Assembly: GCA_964586315.1 (NCBI GenBank)
Contig: CAZPHE010000001.1
Span: 1 to 64,000 of the forward strand
Direction: 5' to 3'
From: CAZEER01 sp964586315
GTDB lineage: Bacteria; Fidelibacterota; Marinisomatia; Marinisomatales; UBA1611
DNA length: 64,000 nt
In this document: positions 56,252-64,000 of the stretch, piece after piece
Numbering within the stretch: the stretch's first letter is position 1
Layout: every line of letters begins with the position of its first letter
Translations under genes and position numbers: made by a program
The notes under the pieces: model-generated
What the model saw: the letters and a program-made list of their open reading frames with translations, nothing else
The model's database searches: none
Told to the model about the DNA's origin: nothing

Positions 56252-57173
56252 ACCAAAACAGATCCTCACGATCTTTAAAAGATTGATACAGGAGATCCAT
56301 TGATTCAATCACATAATAACGATCTTGTATATCGCTATAATCAAAACAGGTCATTACGATTTCTTCGATATCAAAATTTTTAAATTTAGATCGATGTGAT
56401 AATCCCTTTGCGCAATTGATAACATTATTTACTTCATCGTATGAAGAAATAATACCGGCACCATATATTTCATAATCTATATCATTAGCTACTCTTCGTA
56501 ATTGATCTGCTGTGCTGTTGTTTTTAAGCAATCCATATTCATATGTCCACCATGCAAAATTTTGTAATCGTTTTAAATTATGCGATACGAGATCTTTTCC
56601 CAATCCTCGATCATCTTTAAGAATTTTATTTCCTAAAACACCAATTTCCCACATGAATTGCGCATAATCTTTATTCATTAAAAAGGGTACATGCGCTTGA
56701 ACATCATGAAAAATATCTGGCTCAGGCGTATATCCTGAATCGTTTTGGATGTCTACATCCGAATATTTTTCTGCAAACCTTGGTGATTTCCTAATTATAT
56801 CCGTTACAGGAAATTGCCGCTTTGTGTTGATTTCAAAAAATAACTCCTCATCTAAAAAGCCCGCCACAGGTAACAAAGTCCAACCTGTTGAATTTTCTAT
56901 TAACGGTGAAATAGCTTCAAATTCCGGGAACATATTATTGGGGATCGGTAAGGTGCGCAAACCCATTAAATACTCTTTTGATGCATATTGATCTAAATAA
57001 AACTCCAGTTTTTGGAATAGCTCTGCCCAGATTTTATTTTCTAAATTGGTGATCTCATCATATCTCTGCCTTTTAATATATGAGTCATTTATTCCAAATA
57101 TTTTAATCCCATCTATACTATTAGGTATTATATTCTTAAAAAGGTGATTGTATTTTGTCGATTTAGAAACCAT
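56241..57173 (-). CDS. phhA: Aromatic amino acid hydroxylase (phenylalanine 4-monooxygenase type)
   Basis: A 310-residue iron- and pterin-dependent hydroxylase, expected to turn phenylalanine into tyrosine. The core motifs are INTKRQFPVTDIIRKSPRF and TPEPDIFHDVQAHVPFLM with the iron ligands His156 and His161; the third ligand is Glu212 in FAWWTYEYGLL. The usual FG between the two histidines is QA, a small departure from the classic HD(V/I)FGHVP signature. No pterin recycling gene is next to it. Substrate preference cannot be settled from sequence. Confidence 0.88.
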   Translation of the reverse strand: MVSKSTKYNHLFKNIIPNSIDGIKIFGINDSYIKRQRYDEITNLENKIWAELFQKLEFYLDQYASKEYLMGLRTLPIPNNMFPEFEAISPLIENSTGWTLLPVAGFLDEELFFEINTKRQFPVTDIIRKSPRFAEKYSDVDIQNDSGYTPEPDIFHDVQAHVPFLMNKDYAQFMWEIGVLGNKILKDDRGLGKDLVSHNLKRLQNFAWWTYEYGLLKNNSTADQLRRVANDIDYEIYGAGIISSYDEVNNVINCAKGLSHRSKFKNFDIEEIVMTCFDYSDIQDRYYVIESMDLLYQSFKDREDLFWYEG

Positions 57174-57221
57174 TAAGTATCTGTTTATATCATAAAATTA
57201 ATAGTTTTTACATATATGATC

Positions 57222-57557
57222 CTACCGAAGCCATATATAGGTCACGGCGGAATTATTTTGACCAAAATCAGGGTCGAATTCGATAACACATTCTGATCTC
57301 ATATCGGAAGCTTTGATATTGAACATGTGATAATTTTCTCCATATATAACATCCTGGAAACGGCCCTCCTGTTCTTTGCACCATCGGCGGACAGCTTCTC
57401 TCAGTTTTCCAGTTCCGTGTCCAGTGATAACTTTAATCACTTTAACGGTTCCATCAAAGGCGAATTTGCTCACAGTTGTTTCCAATACTAAAATAGCTTT
57501 TTCTAAACTTAAATTAGAATGTCCAATATCTATAATTTTTATTTTTTCTTTGCTCAT
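57222..57557 (-). CDS. Stand-alone Smr domain protein
   Basis: A 111-residue protein consisting of little more than an Smr domain: IDIGHSNLSLEKAILVLE at the front, then VIKVITGHGTGKLREAVRRWCKEQ with the HGxG signature. Smr domains of this kind are linked to nuclease activity on DNA or RNA, as in the C-terminal part of MutS2, but single-domain members are poorly characterised. It is divergent from the aldo/keto reductase gene across 61 bases. Confidence 0.85.
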   Translation of the reverse strand: MSKEKIKIIDIGHSNLSLEKAILVLETTVSKFAFDGTVKVIKVITGHGTGKLREAVRRWCKEQEGRFQDVIYGENYHMFNIKASDMRSECVIEFDPDFGQNNSAVTYIWLR

Positions 57558-57618
57558 ATTATCTCATGAAATTACCTGTCTTTTTAATAATTTTATAATC
57601 TGATAAAAAAGGAACAAG

Positions 57619-58584
57619 ATGAGAAAAATTGTTTTAGGAAGAACCAATGCCTCCATATCAGCTATTAGTTTAGGTACCTGGGCATTTGGCGGAGCTAACA
57701 TGAGCGGGAAAATCCCAGTTGGGTGGAGTGGACAAAATGATTGGGATTCCAAAGACGCTCTAATTAGAGCCTGGGAATTAGATATCAATCATTGGGACAC
57801 TGCAGATGTTTATGGCGAAGGAAATTCTGAAAAAATTATTGGAGGCATGTGGAATATAATACCACGAGATAAAATTTTTCTAGCAACTAAAGTGGGTTGG
57901 GATAAAGGGCCTTACGATCATTGGTATAACCCCAAACAAATGAAAATTAACATGGAACGTTCTTTGATTAATTTAAAAAGTGATTATATAGACGTAATCT
58001 ATTTACACCACTGTAACTTTGGTAAAGATGATCAATATTTTGATGATGCATTAGAAACCTTAAAACGATTTCAAAAAGAAGGCAAGACACGCTTTATCGG
58101 CTTATCAGACTGGTCTTCTGATAGAATAATGCAATTTATTGGTAGGTGCAAACCTGATATAATACAAGTATATAGAAATATAATGGATGATGATTATGAA
58201 TCATCAGGTTTAAAAGGTGTTATAGATCAAAAAAACTTAGGAGTTTGTTTTTTTTCCCCTCTTAAGCATGGACTCCTTACAGGTAAATATCAAAAACCTG
58301 CCACGTTTGATATTGGAGACCATCGGTCTCGAGTTAAAGCATTTTCAGATAAAGGTGTTATAAAAAAACTAAAAATTAATCGGATAAAATTAGAAAAAAA
58401 ATTTTCTAATCACCCAAATCCAACAATATATGGTGTCATAAATGCGTTATTTTATGATGCTCCTACCGGATGTGTTTTAATTGGTCAGAGAAATATTTAT
58501 CAAGTAGAGACAGCAGCATCCTTAGGCGAACTACTTTCTGAAGATGATAGTAGGTGGGTCAAATCAATATATAAAAACCTTTAG
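57619..58584 (+). CDS. Aldo/keto reductase
   Basis: A 321-residue NADPH-dependent oxidoreductase of the AKR superfamily. LGRTNASISAISLGTWAFGG opens the barrel; NHWDTADVYGEGNSEKIIGG holds the catalytic aspartate and tyrosine, FLATKVGW the lysine, and IDVIYLHHCN the histidine. The substrate is not evident. AAGGA precedes the ATG. It is followed after eight bases by two dioxygenase-family genes, probably one transcript. Confidence 0.92.
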   Translation: MRKIVLGRTNASISAISLGTWAFGGANMSGKIPVGWSGQNDWDSKDALIRAWELDINHWDTADVYGEGNSEKIIGGMWNIIPRDKIFLATKVGWDKGPYDHWYNPKQMKINMERSLINLKSDYIDVIYLHHCNFGKDDQYFDDALETLKRFQKEGKTRFIGLSDWSSDRIMQFIGRCKPDIIQVYRNIMDDDYESSGLKGVIDQKNLGVCFFSPLKHGLLTGKYQKPATFDIGDHRSRVKAFSDKGVIKKLKINRIKLEKKFSNHPNPTIYGVINALFYDAPTGCVLIGQRNIYQVETAASLGELLSEDDSRWVKSIYKNL

Positions 58585-58592
58585 TCTGTTTT

Positions 58593-59384
58593 ATGTCTCC
58601 TCCTTATAACCAAAATCACAAACAGCTTTCAAACATTGGATTCTGCTTTTTACCTAAAATTTTTTCCCAAAAAAGAGCGTTAATTGCTCGTGATGCACTT
58701 TGGGAAATAATTAATGGCAATTATTCCACTGGAAGAACACCTGAAAGAAGGTTTTGGAACTTAGGAGATGATCCTGCAGCAATAATAAAAATTGACAAAC
58801 CTCATTTATGTAATAAATATGTTTGGAATTTGGTTACTAATCGTGAGTTCGGAAAAGCATTGGCAAAAGCAACTAATGCAAAAAAAATCCAAGTGTGGCA
58901 TTCGCAAGTGGTTTGGAAACCCAAAAGTGTAAAAAACAAGGGGAATGCGGGTTGGCATAGAGACGCACAATACTGGCCCTTTTGGAGCTTGAATGGATTG
59001 TACACAGCCTGGATAGCCCTATCCAACGTATGTTTAAAATCTGGACCAGTAAGGTTTATTGCGGGATCCAACCATTGGGATGAGATAAAAGGCATGGATT
59101 TTTTTGATCAAAACCTAAACTACCAAAACCGTATTTTAGATCAATACCATAAAAACAGAAAAATAGTTGATGCAATATTAAAAATTGGTGAAGTTAGCAT
59201 ACATTCATCTCTCACCTATCATTCATCAATGGCAAACAAACTTCAAAAACCACGAGTTGGAATGGTTGTTCATTTTTGCACTAATGAAGCAAAAAGAATT
59301 GAAATGGATGGGAAAAATGAAAAGTATTTAAATCAAATCAATGATCCAGCTATCGCTCCTGTAATCTATCAAAGCAAACATTGA
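58593..59384 (+). CDS. Phytanoyl-CoA dioxygenase (PhyH)-family oxygenase, copy 1
   Basis: A 263-residue Fe(II)/2-oxoglutarate-dependent dioxygenase-like protein. The HxD metal motif is in GWHRDAQYWPFW; SGPVRFIAGSNHW is a family block; the distal histidine is in SLTYHSSMANKLQKPRVGM, which also supplies the arginine expected to bind 2-oxoglutarate. PhyH enzymes hydroxylate or halogenate many small molecules, so the substrate stays open. It is coupled to copy 2 through overlapping TGA/ATG. Confidence 0.88.
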   Translation: MSPPYNQNHKQLSNIGFCFLPKIFSQKRALIARDALWEIINGNYSTGRTPERRFWNLGDDPAAIIKIDKPHLCNKYVWNLVTNREFGKALAKATNAKKIQVWHSQVVWKPKSVKNKGNAGWHRDAQYWPFWSLNGLYTAWIALSNVCLKSGPVRFIAGSNHWDEIKGMDFFDQNLNYQNRILDQYHKNRKIVDAILKIGEVSIHSSLTYHSSMANKLQKPRVGMVVHFCTNEAKRIEMDGKNEKYLNQINDPAIAPVIYQSKH

Positions 59385-60157
59385 TGAAAAATCCTAAAAA
59401 GCAATTTAAGAATAATGGTTATTTTTTAGCTAAAAATTTATTTACAATAGAAAAAATTAAAAGATTAGAAAAAGAATTTGATAAAATAATAAAACAATTA
59501 AATAATAGCAGAGAAAATATTAATGCACATTGGAATAGTGTTTTAACAAAAAACATTGATCATGTTAATGCAAAAGTTGTTCACTCACACAATGTTCAAA
59601 GTTATTCTTCAATTATGCTTGATATGATTCAAAATAAAAAATTGCTAGATCTTGCGGAATTGTTTATTGGACCCGATATTGTTTTACATCACACTAAATT
59701 ATTTTTAAAACCACCTATAATAGGGAGCGCATTCCCCTTGCATCAAGATTGGTCATATTTCCCAACGAAAAACAACTCAATGATAGCTGTGGTTATCCAT
59801 TTATCTGATTCTACAGAAAAAATGGGCTGTATCAGGCTAATTCCCGGTTCAAATAAATTAGGAAAAATAAACAAATCAGATGGGCATAGTTATATTAATG
59901 ATATACATGGAAAATATTCATTGAATAAGTCAACTCCAATTATAGCAAAAAAAAGTGATGTGTTGTTTTTTCATTGTTGCACTTTTCATGGTTCTATGCC
60001 AAACAAATCACAATCTCCAAGAAAAACCATTCTTATACAATTATATTCAGGAAATGATAAAATACTGAGCGAAAGCAAACACACAAATATTCAACTTGTA
60101 TTACGTGGTTGGAATTACAATGCTACAAGAGAAAGCGTTGGAAGTATTAAGACTTAA
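59384..60157 (+). CDS. Phytanoyl-CoA dioxygenase (PhyH)-family oxygenase, copy 2
   Basis: A 257-residue relative of the preceding protein, but not a close copy. The HxD motif is in FPLHQDWSYFPT, followed by MGCIRLIPGSNKLG; the distal histidine is in FFHCCTFHGSMPNKSQSPRKT with the following arginine. The facial triad is complete, so it should be active. The start is ATG at 59384, sharing its A with the TGA of copy 1; a TTG codon just before it was not chosen. The end overlaps the convergent symporter gene by four bases. Confidence 0.88.
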   Translation: MKNPKKQFKNNGYFLAKNLFTIEKIKRLEKEFDKIIKQLNNSRENINAHWNSVLTKNIDHVNAKVVHSHNVQSYSSIMLDMIQNKKLLDLAELFIGPDIVLHHTKLFLKPPIIGSAFPLHQDWSYFPTKNNSMIAVVIHLSDSTEKMGCIRLIPGSNKLGKINKSDGHSYINDIHGKYSLNKSTPIIAKKSDVLFFHCCTFHGSMPNKSQSPRKTILIQLYSGNDKILSESKHTNIQLVLRGWNYNATRESVGSIKT

Positions 60158-61629
60158 TTATTTAGATATTTACTAAATATCCAACCCATAAACATGGCGA
60201 TTACAACAGATGGTAGCATAACATCAATCTTATCAAAATATGGTCCAATATAATTGATATTTGGTGCCATAAATTTAAAAAACGGGACACAGAAAAATCC
60301 TGAAACCATTGATACAATTGCACCTTTTTCTGTAAAATTTTTCCAAAAAATTGAAAGAATAATTGCTGGGCAAAATGTAGCAGCAATACCAGACCATCCA
60401 AAAATAACAAACCAAAAAACTGTTCTTGTAGGTGATAAAACAGATACAACCAATGCAACAGATAATGCCAAAACAGCAAGCACCAAAGTGGTGATCTTAG
60501 AAAGCAACACCAATAAAGGTTCGCTTGCACTAGGGTTGATTAATTTTTGATAAAAATCTCTAGTTACTGCACTAGATGCCACTACTAATAATGAATCAAC
60601 TGTTGACATAACTGCAGATAAAACAGCAGCAATATAAACCCCTACAACAACTATCGGCATAACTTGACCAATTAACAATGCCAAAACATCTTCACCTCCA
60701 TTTCCTAGAATTACTTCTGGGTTATATCCAGACTTTGTAAACATAAATCTTCCTAAAATCCCAATAATTACTGCTGATGAATCAGTTAATAGCGTATATC
60801 CAATTGCAACCCACTTCCCTTTTTCTATTTCATTTTCATTTTTGATTGCTATAAAACGCACATAAACCTGTGGAGAGCCCATAAACCCAATACCAATTGA
60901 TAAAAGTCCTAAAATTGTAGCTAGATTTATTAGAGTAAAGCCATCTGTGCCCCATATATTTAATAAGCTTGGATCAATTAATATTAAACCATGAATAATA
61001 GATTCATAGTTTTCGAGACTTAAATAAGTAACCAGTGGTAAAATCACAAGCCCAACAAACATTAATATGCCTTGAAAAAAATCCGACCACGCTACAGCAA
61101 CAAAACCTCCAAATACAATATATAACACTACGATACCAAAACCCAGACTGATTCCAGTATAATAGTTTAAGCCCAAAAAAGATTCAAATGTTTTCCCCGT
61201 TATATCTATTTGGGCACTCACATAAACTATAACAAATAATGACAGTGCTGTTGCTGAAACTAGTCGTAAATGGTTGTTTTCTGATTTAAAATGACTAACA
61301 AGAAAATCTGTTATTGTTATGGAATTATACTCGTCAGTCATTCGTTTAAATTTTTTTGCCATAAATTGCCAAGATATCCAAACTCCTAAAACTTCACCGG
61401 CAACCACCCAAAAAGCACTAACGCCCATTAATGCCCCCATACCAGTAACGCCAATCAATAACCAACCTGATTCACCTGTGGCTCGAGCAGATAATGCCGC
61501 GATCCAATAACCTAGTTTTTTACCACCAACATAATAATCAGAAATATTTGTTACTTTTCGAGAAGCAAAATATCCTATACTAATAAGTATTGAAAAATAA
61601 ACGAACAATACAAATAGTTTTATTGTCAT
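60154..61629 (-). CDS. Sodium/solute symporter, SSS family (PutP-like)
   Basis: A 491-residue inner-membrane transporter with about 13 hydrophobic helices. The early YYVGGKKLGYWIAALSARATGESGW block, FGGFVAVAWSDFFQGILMF and AAVLSAVMSTVDSLLVVASSAVTRDFY are signatures of the sodium:solute symporter family, most like the proline transporters. The SAVMSTVDSLL region contributes to the sodium site. The exact solute is uncertain. Confidence 0.92.
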   Translation of the reverse strand: MTIKLFVLFVYFSILISIGYFASRKVTNISDYYVGGKKLGYWIAALSARATGESGWLLIGVTGMGALMGVSAFWVVAGEVLGVWISWQFMAKKFKRMTDEYNSITITDFLVSHFKSENNHLRLVSATALSLFVIVYVSAQIDITGKTFESFLGLNYYTGISLGFGIVVLYIVFGGFVAVAWSDFFQGILMFVGLVILPLVTYLSLENYESIIHGLILIDPSLLNIWGTDGFTLINLATILGLLSIGIGFMGSPQVYVRFIAIKNENEIEKGKWVAIGYTLLTDSSAVIIGILGRFMFTKSGYNPEVILGNGGEDVLALLIGQVMPIVVVGVYIAAVLSAVMSTVDSLLVVASSAVTRDFYQKLINPSASEPLLVLLSKITTLVLAVLALSVALVVSVLSPTRTVFWFVIFGWSGIAATFCPAIILSIFWKNFTEKGAIVSMVSGFFCVPFFKFMAPNINYIGPYFDKIDVMLPSVVIAMFMGWIFSKYLNN

Positions 61630-61664
61630 AATTTTAAATATCGTATGACATTGAAGAGACGCCT

Positions 61665-62714
61665 CTATTTCTGAGGAAGCAACACTTCCATTGTAGGATA
61701 AGGGATTGTGATTTGATGTTGGGAAAACTGTTTATATATTTCTGTATTAACTGCATCAACTGTTCTACCTCGCTTTTCTGGTTTTTGAATCCAAAAAAGC
61801 AACTGCAGACGTAACCCATGATCGGCAAATTCCCTAAAACGAACTCTGGGCTCTGGGTCAGATAAAACATTTTCATTGTTTTTAGCAATGTCAATTAATA
61901 CTCTTTTTGCATCATCAATATTGGAATTATAGGAAATTAGAAGAGTTATTCGCACGCGTTCAATTTCTTCAGGGCCTCCACTTTCATTTACTATTTTAGA
62001 TGTGGCTATAACTGAATTTGGAATTGTTATTTCAATGTCATCTCGGGTCATGAAGCGCGTTGACCTTATTCCCATTTGTTTAACATATCCTCTTTCTCCT
62101 GTCTCTAATAAAATATAATCACCCTCTTTAAAAGGAGCATCTGCCATTAAAAAAACTCCAGCAAAAAAATTGGAAACAGTATCCTTCGCTGCTAAACCCA
62201 ACACAACTCCCAACACACCCGCTGAAGCTAGTATTCCATTAATATTTATATCCCAACTTAGAAAAACAAAATAAACACCAAATAAACCAATGGCTATTTT
62301 TCCTAGATTATTAAAAAGCGGAAGAGTATTCTTCTTTAAAAATGATGTGGCTTTTTGCCTAGATGCCCATTCCATGGATAAAACTAATATTTTTGACACC
62401 ACAAAAAGCCAAATAATAATAGTAATGGTTTTAAAAACGCCTACAAAGGCAAACTCAATATATGCTGGGAGCTTTGCCGTTTTAATTGAAATAATAAAAC
62501 CAATAAATAGTATTGAATAAAAAATCGGCCTATGAAGCAGTTGGAGAATCCGGTCATCTAAAGATGTTTTTGTTTTATCAACTACCCGTTTAAAAATTAT
62601 TGTAAATACAACGTCTATTAATTTAGCAGATATAATGGAAATCAAAATTAATGCAACGCCTTTCAACGCAGGATTAGAAAAGACTATATTATAATATTTG
62701 CTAAGTTCAGTCAT
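61665..62714 (-). CDS. Small-conductance mechanosensitive channel (MscS family)
   Basis: A 349-residue membrane protein with about four to five N-terminal helices, followed by the MscS pore and beta domains: GVLGVVLGLAAKDTVSNFFAGVFLMADAPFKEGD is the pore helix and start of the cytoplasmic vestibule. SRFMTRDDIEITIPNSVIATSKIVN is the classic beta-domain block. It releases osmolytes during hypo-osmotic shock. It lies 36 bases upstream of the symporter start. Confidence 0.93.
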   Translation of the reverse strand: MTELSKYYNIVFSNPALKGVALILISIISAKLIDVVFTIIFKRVVDKTKTSLDDRILQLLHRPIFYSILFIGFIISIKTAKLPAYIEFAFVGVFKTITIIIWLFVVSKILVLSMEWASRQKATSFLKKNTLPLFNNLGKIAIGLFGVYFVFLSWDININGILASAGVLGVVLGLAAKDTVSNFFAGVFLMADAPFKEGDYILLETGERGYVKQMGIRSTRFMTRDDIEITIPNSVIATSKIVNESGGPEEIERVRITLLISYNSNIDDAKRVLIDIAKNNENVLSDPEPRVRFREFADHGLRLQLLFWIQKPEKRGRTVDAVNTEIYKQFSQHQITIPYPTMEVLLPQK

Positions 62715-62796
62715 ATGACTCCTAATTATAAATAATTAATGTTTGCTTTTTAAGTAAAAATTAATTTTACAAAGCAAAAATTGTTGATCCTTGGTT

Positions 62797-63603
62797 TTAT
62801 TTTTTATATGCTTGGAACAATTGAGGGTTTTCTTTAAATGCTTTGATTGGTGTGCTTACACCCGCAATACCAGATTTCCTAAGATATCTAACCCGTTCAA
62901 AATCAATAACGGCTGTTTGCATATACGCTCCTTCTCCGCTTTCCTGTAGTACAAATCCTTCTGGATCAATAATCATAGAACCTCCTACTCCTCCAAATCC
63001 TACTCCATTACATGAAACGATATAACACTGTTGTGTAATTGCAGCTGCCCTTGCTATTACCTGCTCTTGATATCTGTCTCCTGTTGTTGTCATTGTTGGA
63101 ACTACTATCAGTTCAGCCCCAATGCTGGTTAAATCTCTAGCAACTTCAGGAAACCACAAATCATAACAAATCATAATCCCAATGGCACCAACACCTTCAA
63201 TAGAAAAAACAAATGGTTCTTTACCTGGTTTTGTTTGTTCATAAGGACACCAGGGATATCTTTTACGATATTTCCCCACTAAATCTCCTTGAGGTGAAAA
63301 AACAGGAGTGGTGTTAAAAATATCATCTCCTGACCTTTCATAAATACTACCTGGGATTAACCACACGCCATAACGTTTAGCTAATGTTGAAAATGACATT
63401 GTTAAGTTTCCAGGTATTTCTTCAGCTTGCTCATGCATATCCAGAGTCAAATCAATAAGTGACAGCTCTGGAAAAACAACCATATTAATTTGTGGAAATA
63501 ATTTATTAATATGAATCAATTGTTTCTCAGCTTCTAATAAATTTTTCTTTTGTTCTTTATGAACAAACATCTGAAGCGAGGCAATAGTAATAGGGTTGTT
63601 CAT
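62797..63603 (-). CDS. Carbon-nitrogen hydrolase (nitrilase superfamily)
   Basis: A 268-residue amidase-like enzyme. The catalytic Glu-Lys-Cys triad is seen as Glu46 in VVFPELSLID, a lysine in GKYRKRYPW (Lys114) and Cys146 in GIMICYDLWFPE. The family hydrolyses amides such as omega-amides, carbamoyl compounds or nitriles; the substrate is unknown. GGAGGA lies upstream of the ATG, and the gene follows the ABC ATPase gene by 18 bases. Confidence 0.92.
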   Translation of the reverse strand: MNNPITIASLQMFVHKEQKKNLLEAEKQLIHINKLFPQINMVVFPELSLIDLTLDMHEQAEEIPGNLTMSFSTLAKRYGVWLIPGSIYERSGDDIFNTTPVFSPQGDLVGKYRKRYPWCPYEQTKPGKEPFVFSIEGVGAIGIMICYDLWFPEVARDLTSIGAELIVVPTMTTTGDRYQEQVIARAAAITQQCYIVSCNGVGFGGVGGSMIIDPEGFVLQESGEGAYMQTAVIDFERVRYLRKSGIAGVSTPIKAFKENPQLFQAYKK

Positions 63604-63621
63604 TTGAAATTTCCTCCAAAA

Positions 63622-64000
63622 TTATATATCATTTTTATGGGCCATCCACGCGTTAGAATCTATTAATTTTTTTGTATAATCGTGCGATGGGTTAAATAAT
63701 ACATCATCTTTATCTCCCAACTCAATAATTTTTCCTTTATATAGTACTGCAATACGATCAGATATTTCTGAAACTACTTCCAAATCATGGGATATGAAAA
63801 TATATGATATCTGGTTTTGGATTTGAATTGCTTTTAACAGTTCCAATATCTTGTCTTGAGTATGTATATCAAGCGCTGATGTGGGTTCATCTAATATTAA
63901 TATTGATGGGTTTAGCATTAAAGCTCTAGCGATAGAAACCCGTTGTCGTTGTCCTCCTGATGTTTGATATGGAAATAACTGTAGTAGATTATGATCCAAA
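63622..64000 (-). CDS. Peptide-type ABC transporter ATPase, C-terminal part (cut by window edge)
   Basis: The last 125 or so residues of an ATP-binding protein whose start lies beyond the right edge. The ABC signature is TSGGQRQRVSIARAL, Walker B is ILILDEPTSALD, and the switch histidine is in FISHDLEVVSEISDRIAVLYKGKIIE. The tail LFNPSHDYTKKLI is typical of the dipeptide/oligopeptide (DppD/DppF, OppD/OppF) group. The amidase following 18 bases downstream may process an imported compound. Confidence 0.9.
   Translation of the reverse strand, partial: LDHNLLQLFPYQTSGGQRQRVSIARALMLNPSILILDEPTSALDIHTQDKILELLKAIQIQNQISYIFISHDLEVVSEISDRIAVLYKGKIIELGDKDDVLFNPSHDYTKKLIDSNAWMAHKNDI

Overview
This AT-rich window reads as a gene-dense chromosomal segment from a Gram-negative bacterium. 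Lipid A genes (lpxB, lpxK), an ExbB/ExbD/TonB system, beta-barrel proteins, an OmpA-type peptidoglycan-binding protein and lipoproteins all point to an outer membrane. The single-subunit cytochrome b558-type SdhC, the large FG-GAP/Ig-like secreted proteins and the weak Shine-Dalgarno use of many genes fit the FCB superphylum. My best guess is a marine lineage such as Candidatus Marinimicrobia (SAR406), but that is inference from gene content; no rRNA is present to prove it. A run of ten N at 23433-23442 shows the sequence is a draft assembly.

Layout. Positions 1-9.4 kb (minus strand) hold a partial tRNA-Gln, the isoprenoid genes ispE-ispF-ispD coupled to queA and ruvB, then a transketolase-like enzyme and uvrA. 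From 9.5 to 18.4 kb lie mostly plus-strand genes: algH, a TPR lipoprotein, a FabI/FabL-like reductase divergent from fabA, ychF, and a lipid A cluster (Gfo/Idh oxidoreductase, ICMT-like methyltransferase, lpxB, a DUF374-type acyltransferase, lpxK). From 18.4 to 24.8 kb two adjacent paralogous FG-GAP surface proteins run on the minus strand, the upstream one broken by the assembly gap. From 25 to 29.7 kb come an outer-membrane protein, a C-terminal processing protease and exbB-exbD-exbD-tonB. From 29.7 to 37.2 kb (minus) lie sdhCAB, a small membrane protein, a glutamate-cysteine ligase and a PEGA-domain protein with an internal tandem duplication. From 37.4 to 42.5 kb (plus) three unrelated repeat-built exported or membrane-anchored proteins stand in a row, followed by pyruvate phosphate dikinase. 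From 45.3 to 48.3 kb (minus) are a deacetylase-like protein, a glycosyltransferase and a sulfotransferase.

The most striking region is 48.4-55.6 kb (minus). A compact six-gene operon has a near-consensus promoter at one end and a strong terminator at the other. It encodes, in transcription order, an Ig-like/FxLYD-like exported protein, a beta-barrel/TPR protein, MotA, MotB, a FliF-like ring protein and a three-domain FliG. No FliM, FliN, export-apparatus, rod, hook or filament gene is in the window. The FliF-like protein keeps only the RBM3 ring-building domain and carries a coiled coil of about 190 residues before its second membrane segment. FliG has lost the EHPQ motif used to bind FliM. 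I read this as an ion-driven rotor-stator machine that is not a flagellum and is linked to dedicated outer-membrane parts, possibly for gliding or envelope work.

From 55.7 to 64 kb: a TPR protein, an aromatic amino acid hydroxylase, an Smr-domain protein, an aldo/keto reductase followed by two phytanoyl-CoA dioxygenase-family enzymes, a sodium/solute symporter, an MscS channel, a carbon-nitrogen hydrolase and the 3' part of an oligopeptide-type ABC ATPase gene. No stretch longer than about 260 bases lacks a gene. I found no CRISPR array, insertion sequence, integrase or phage gene.
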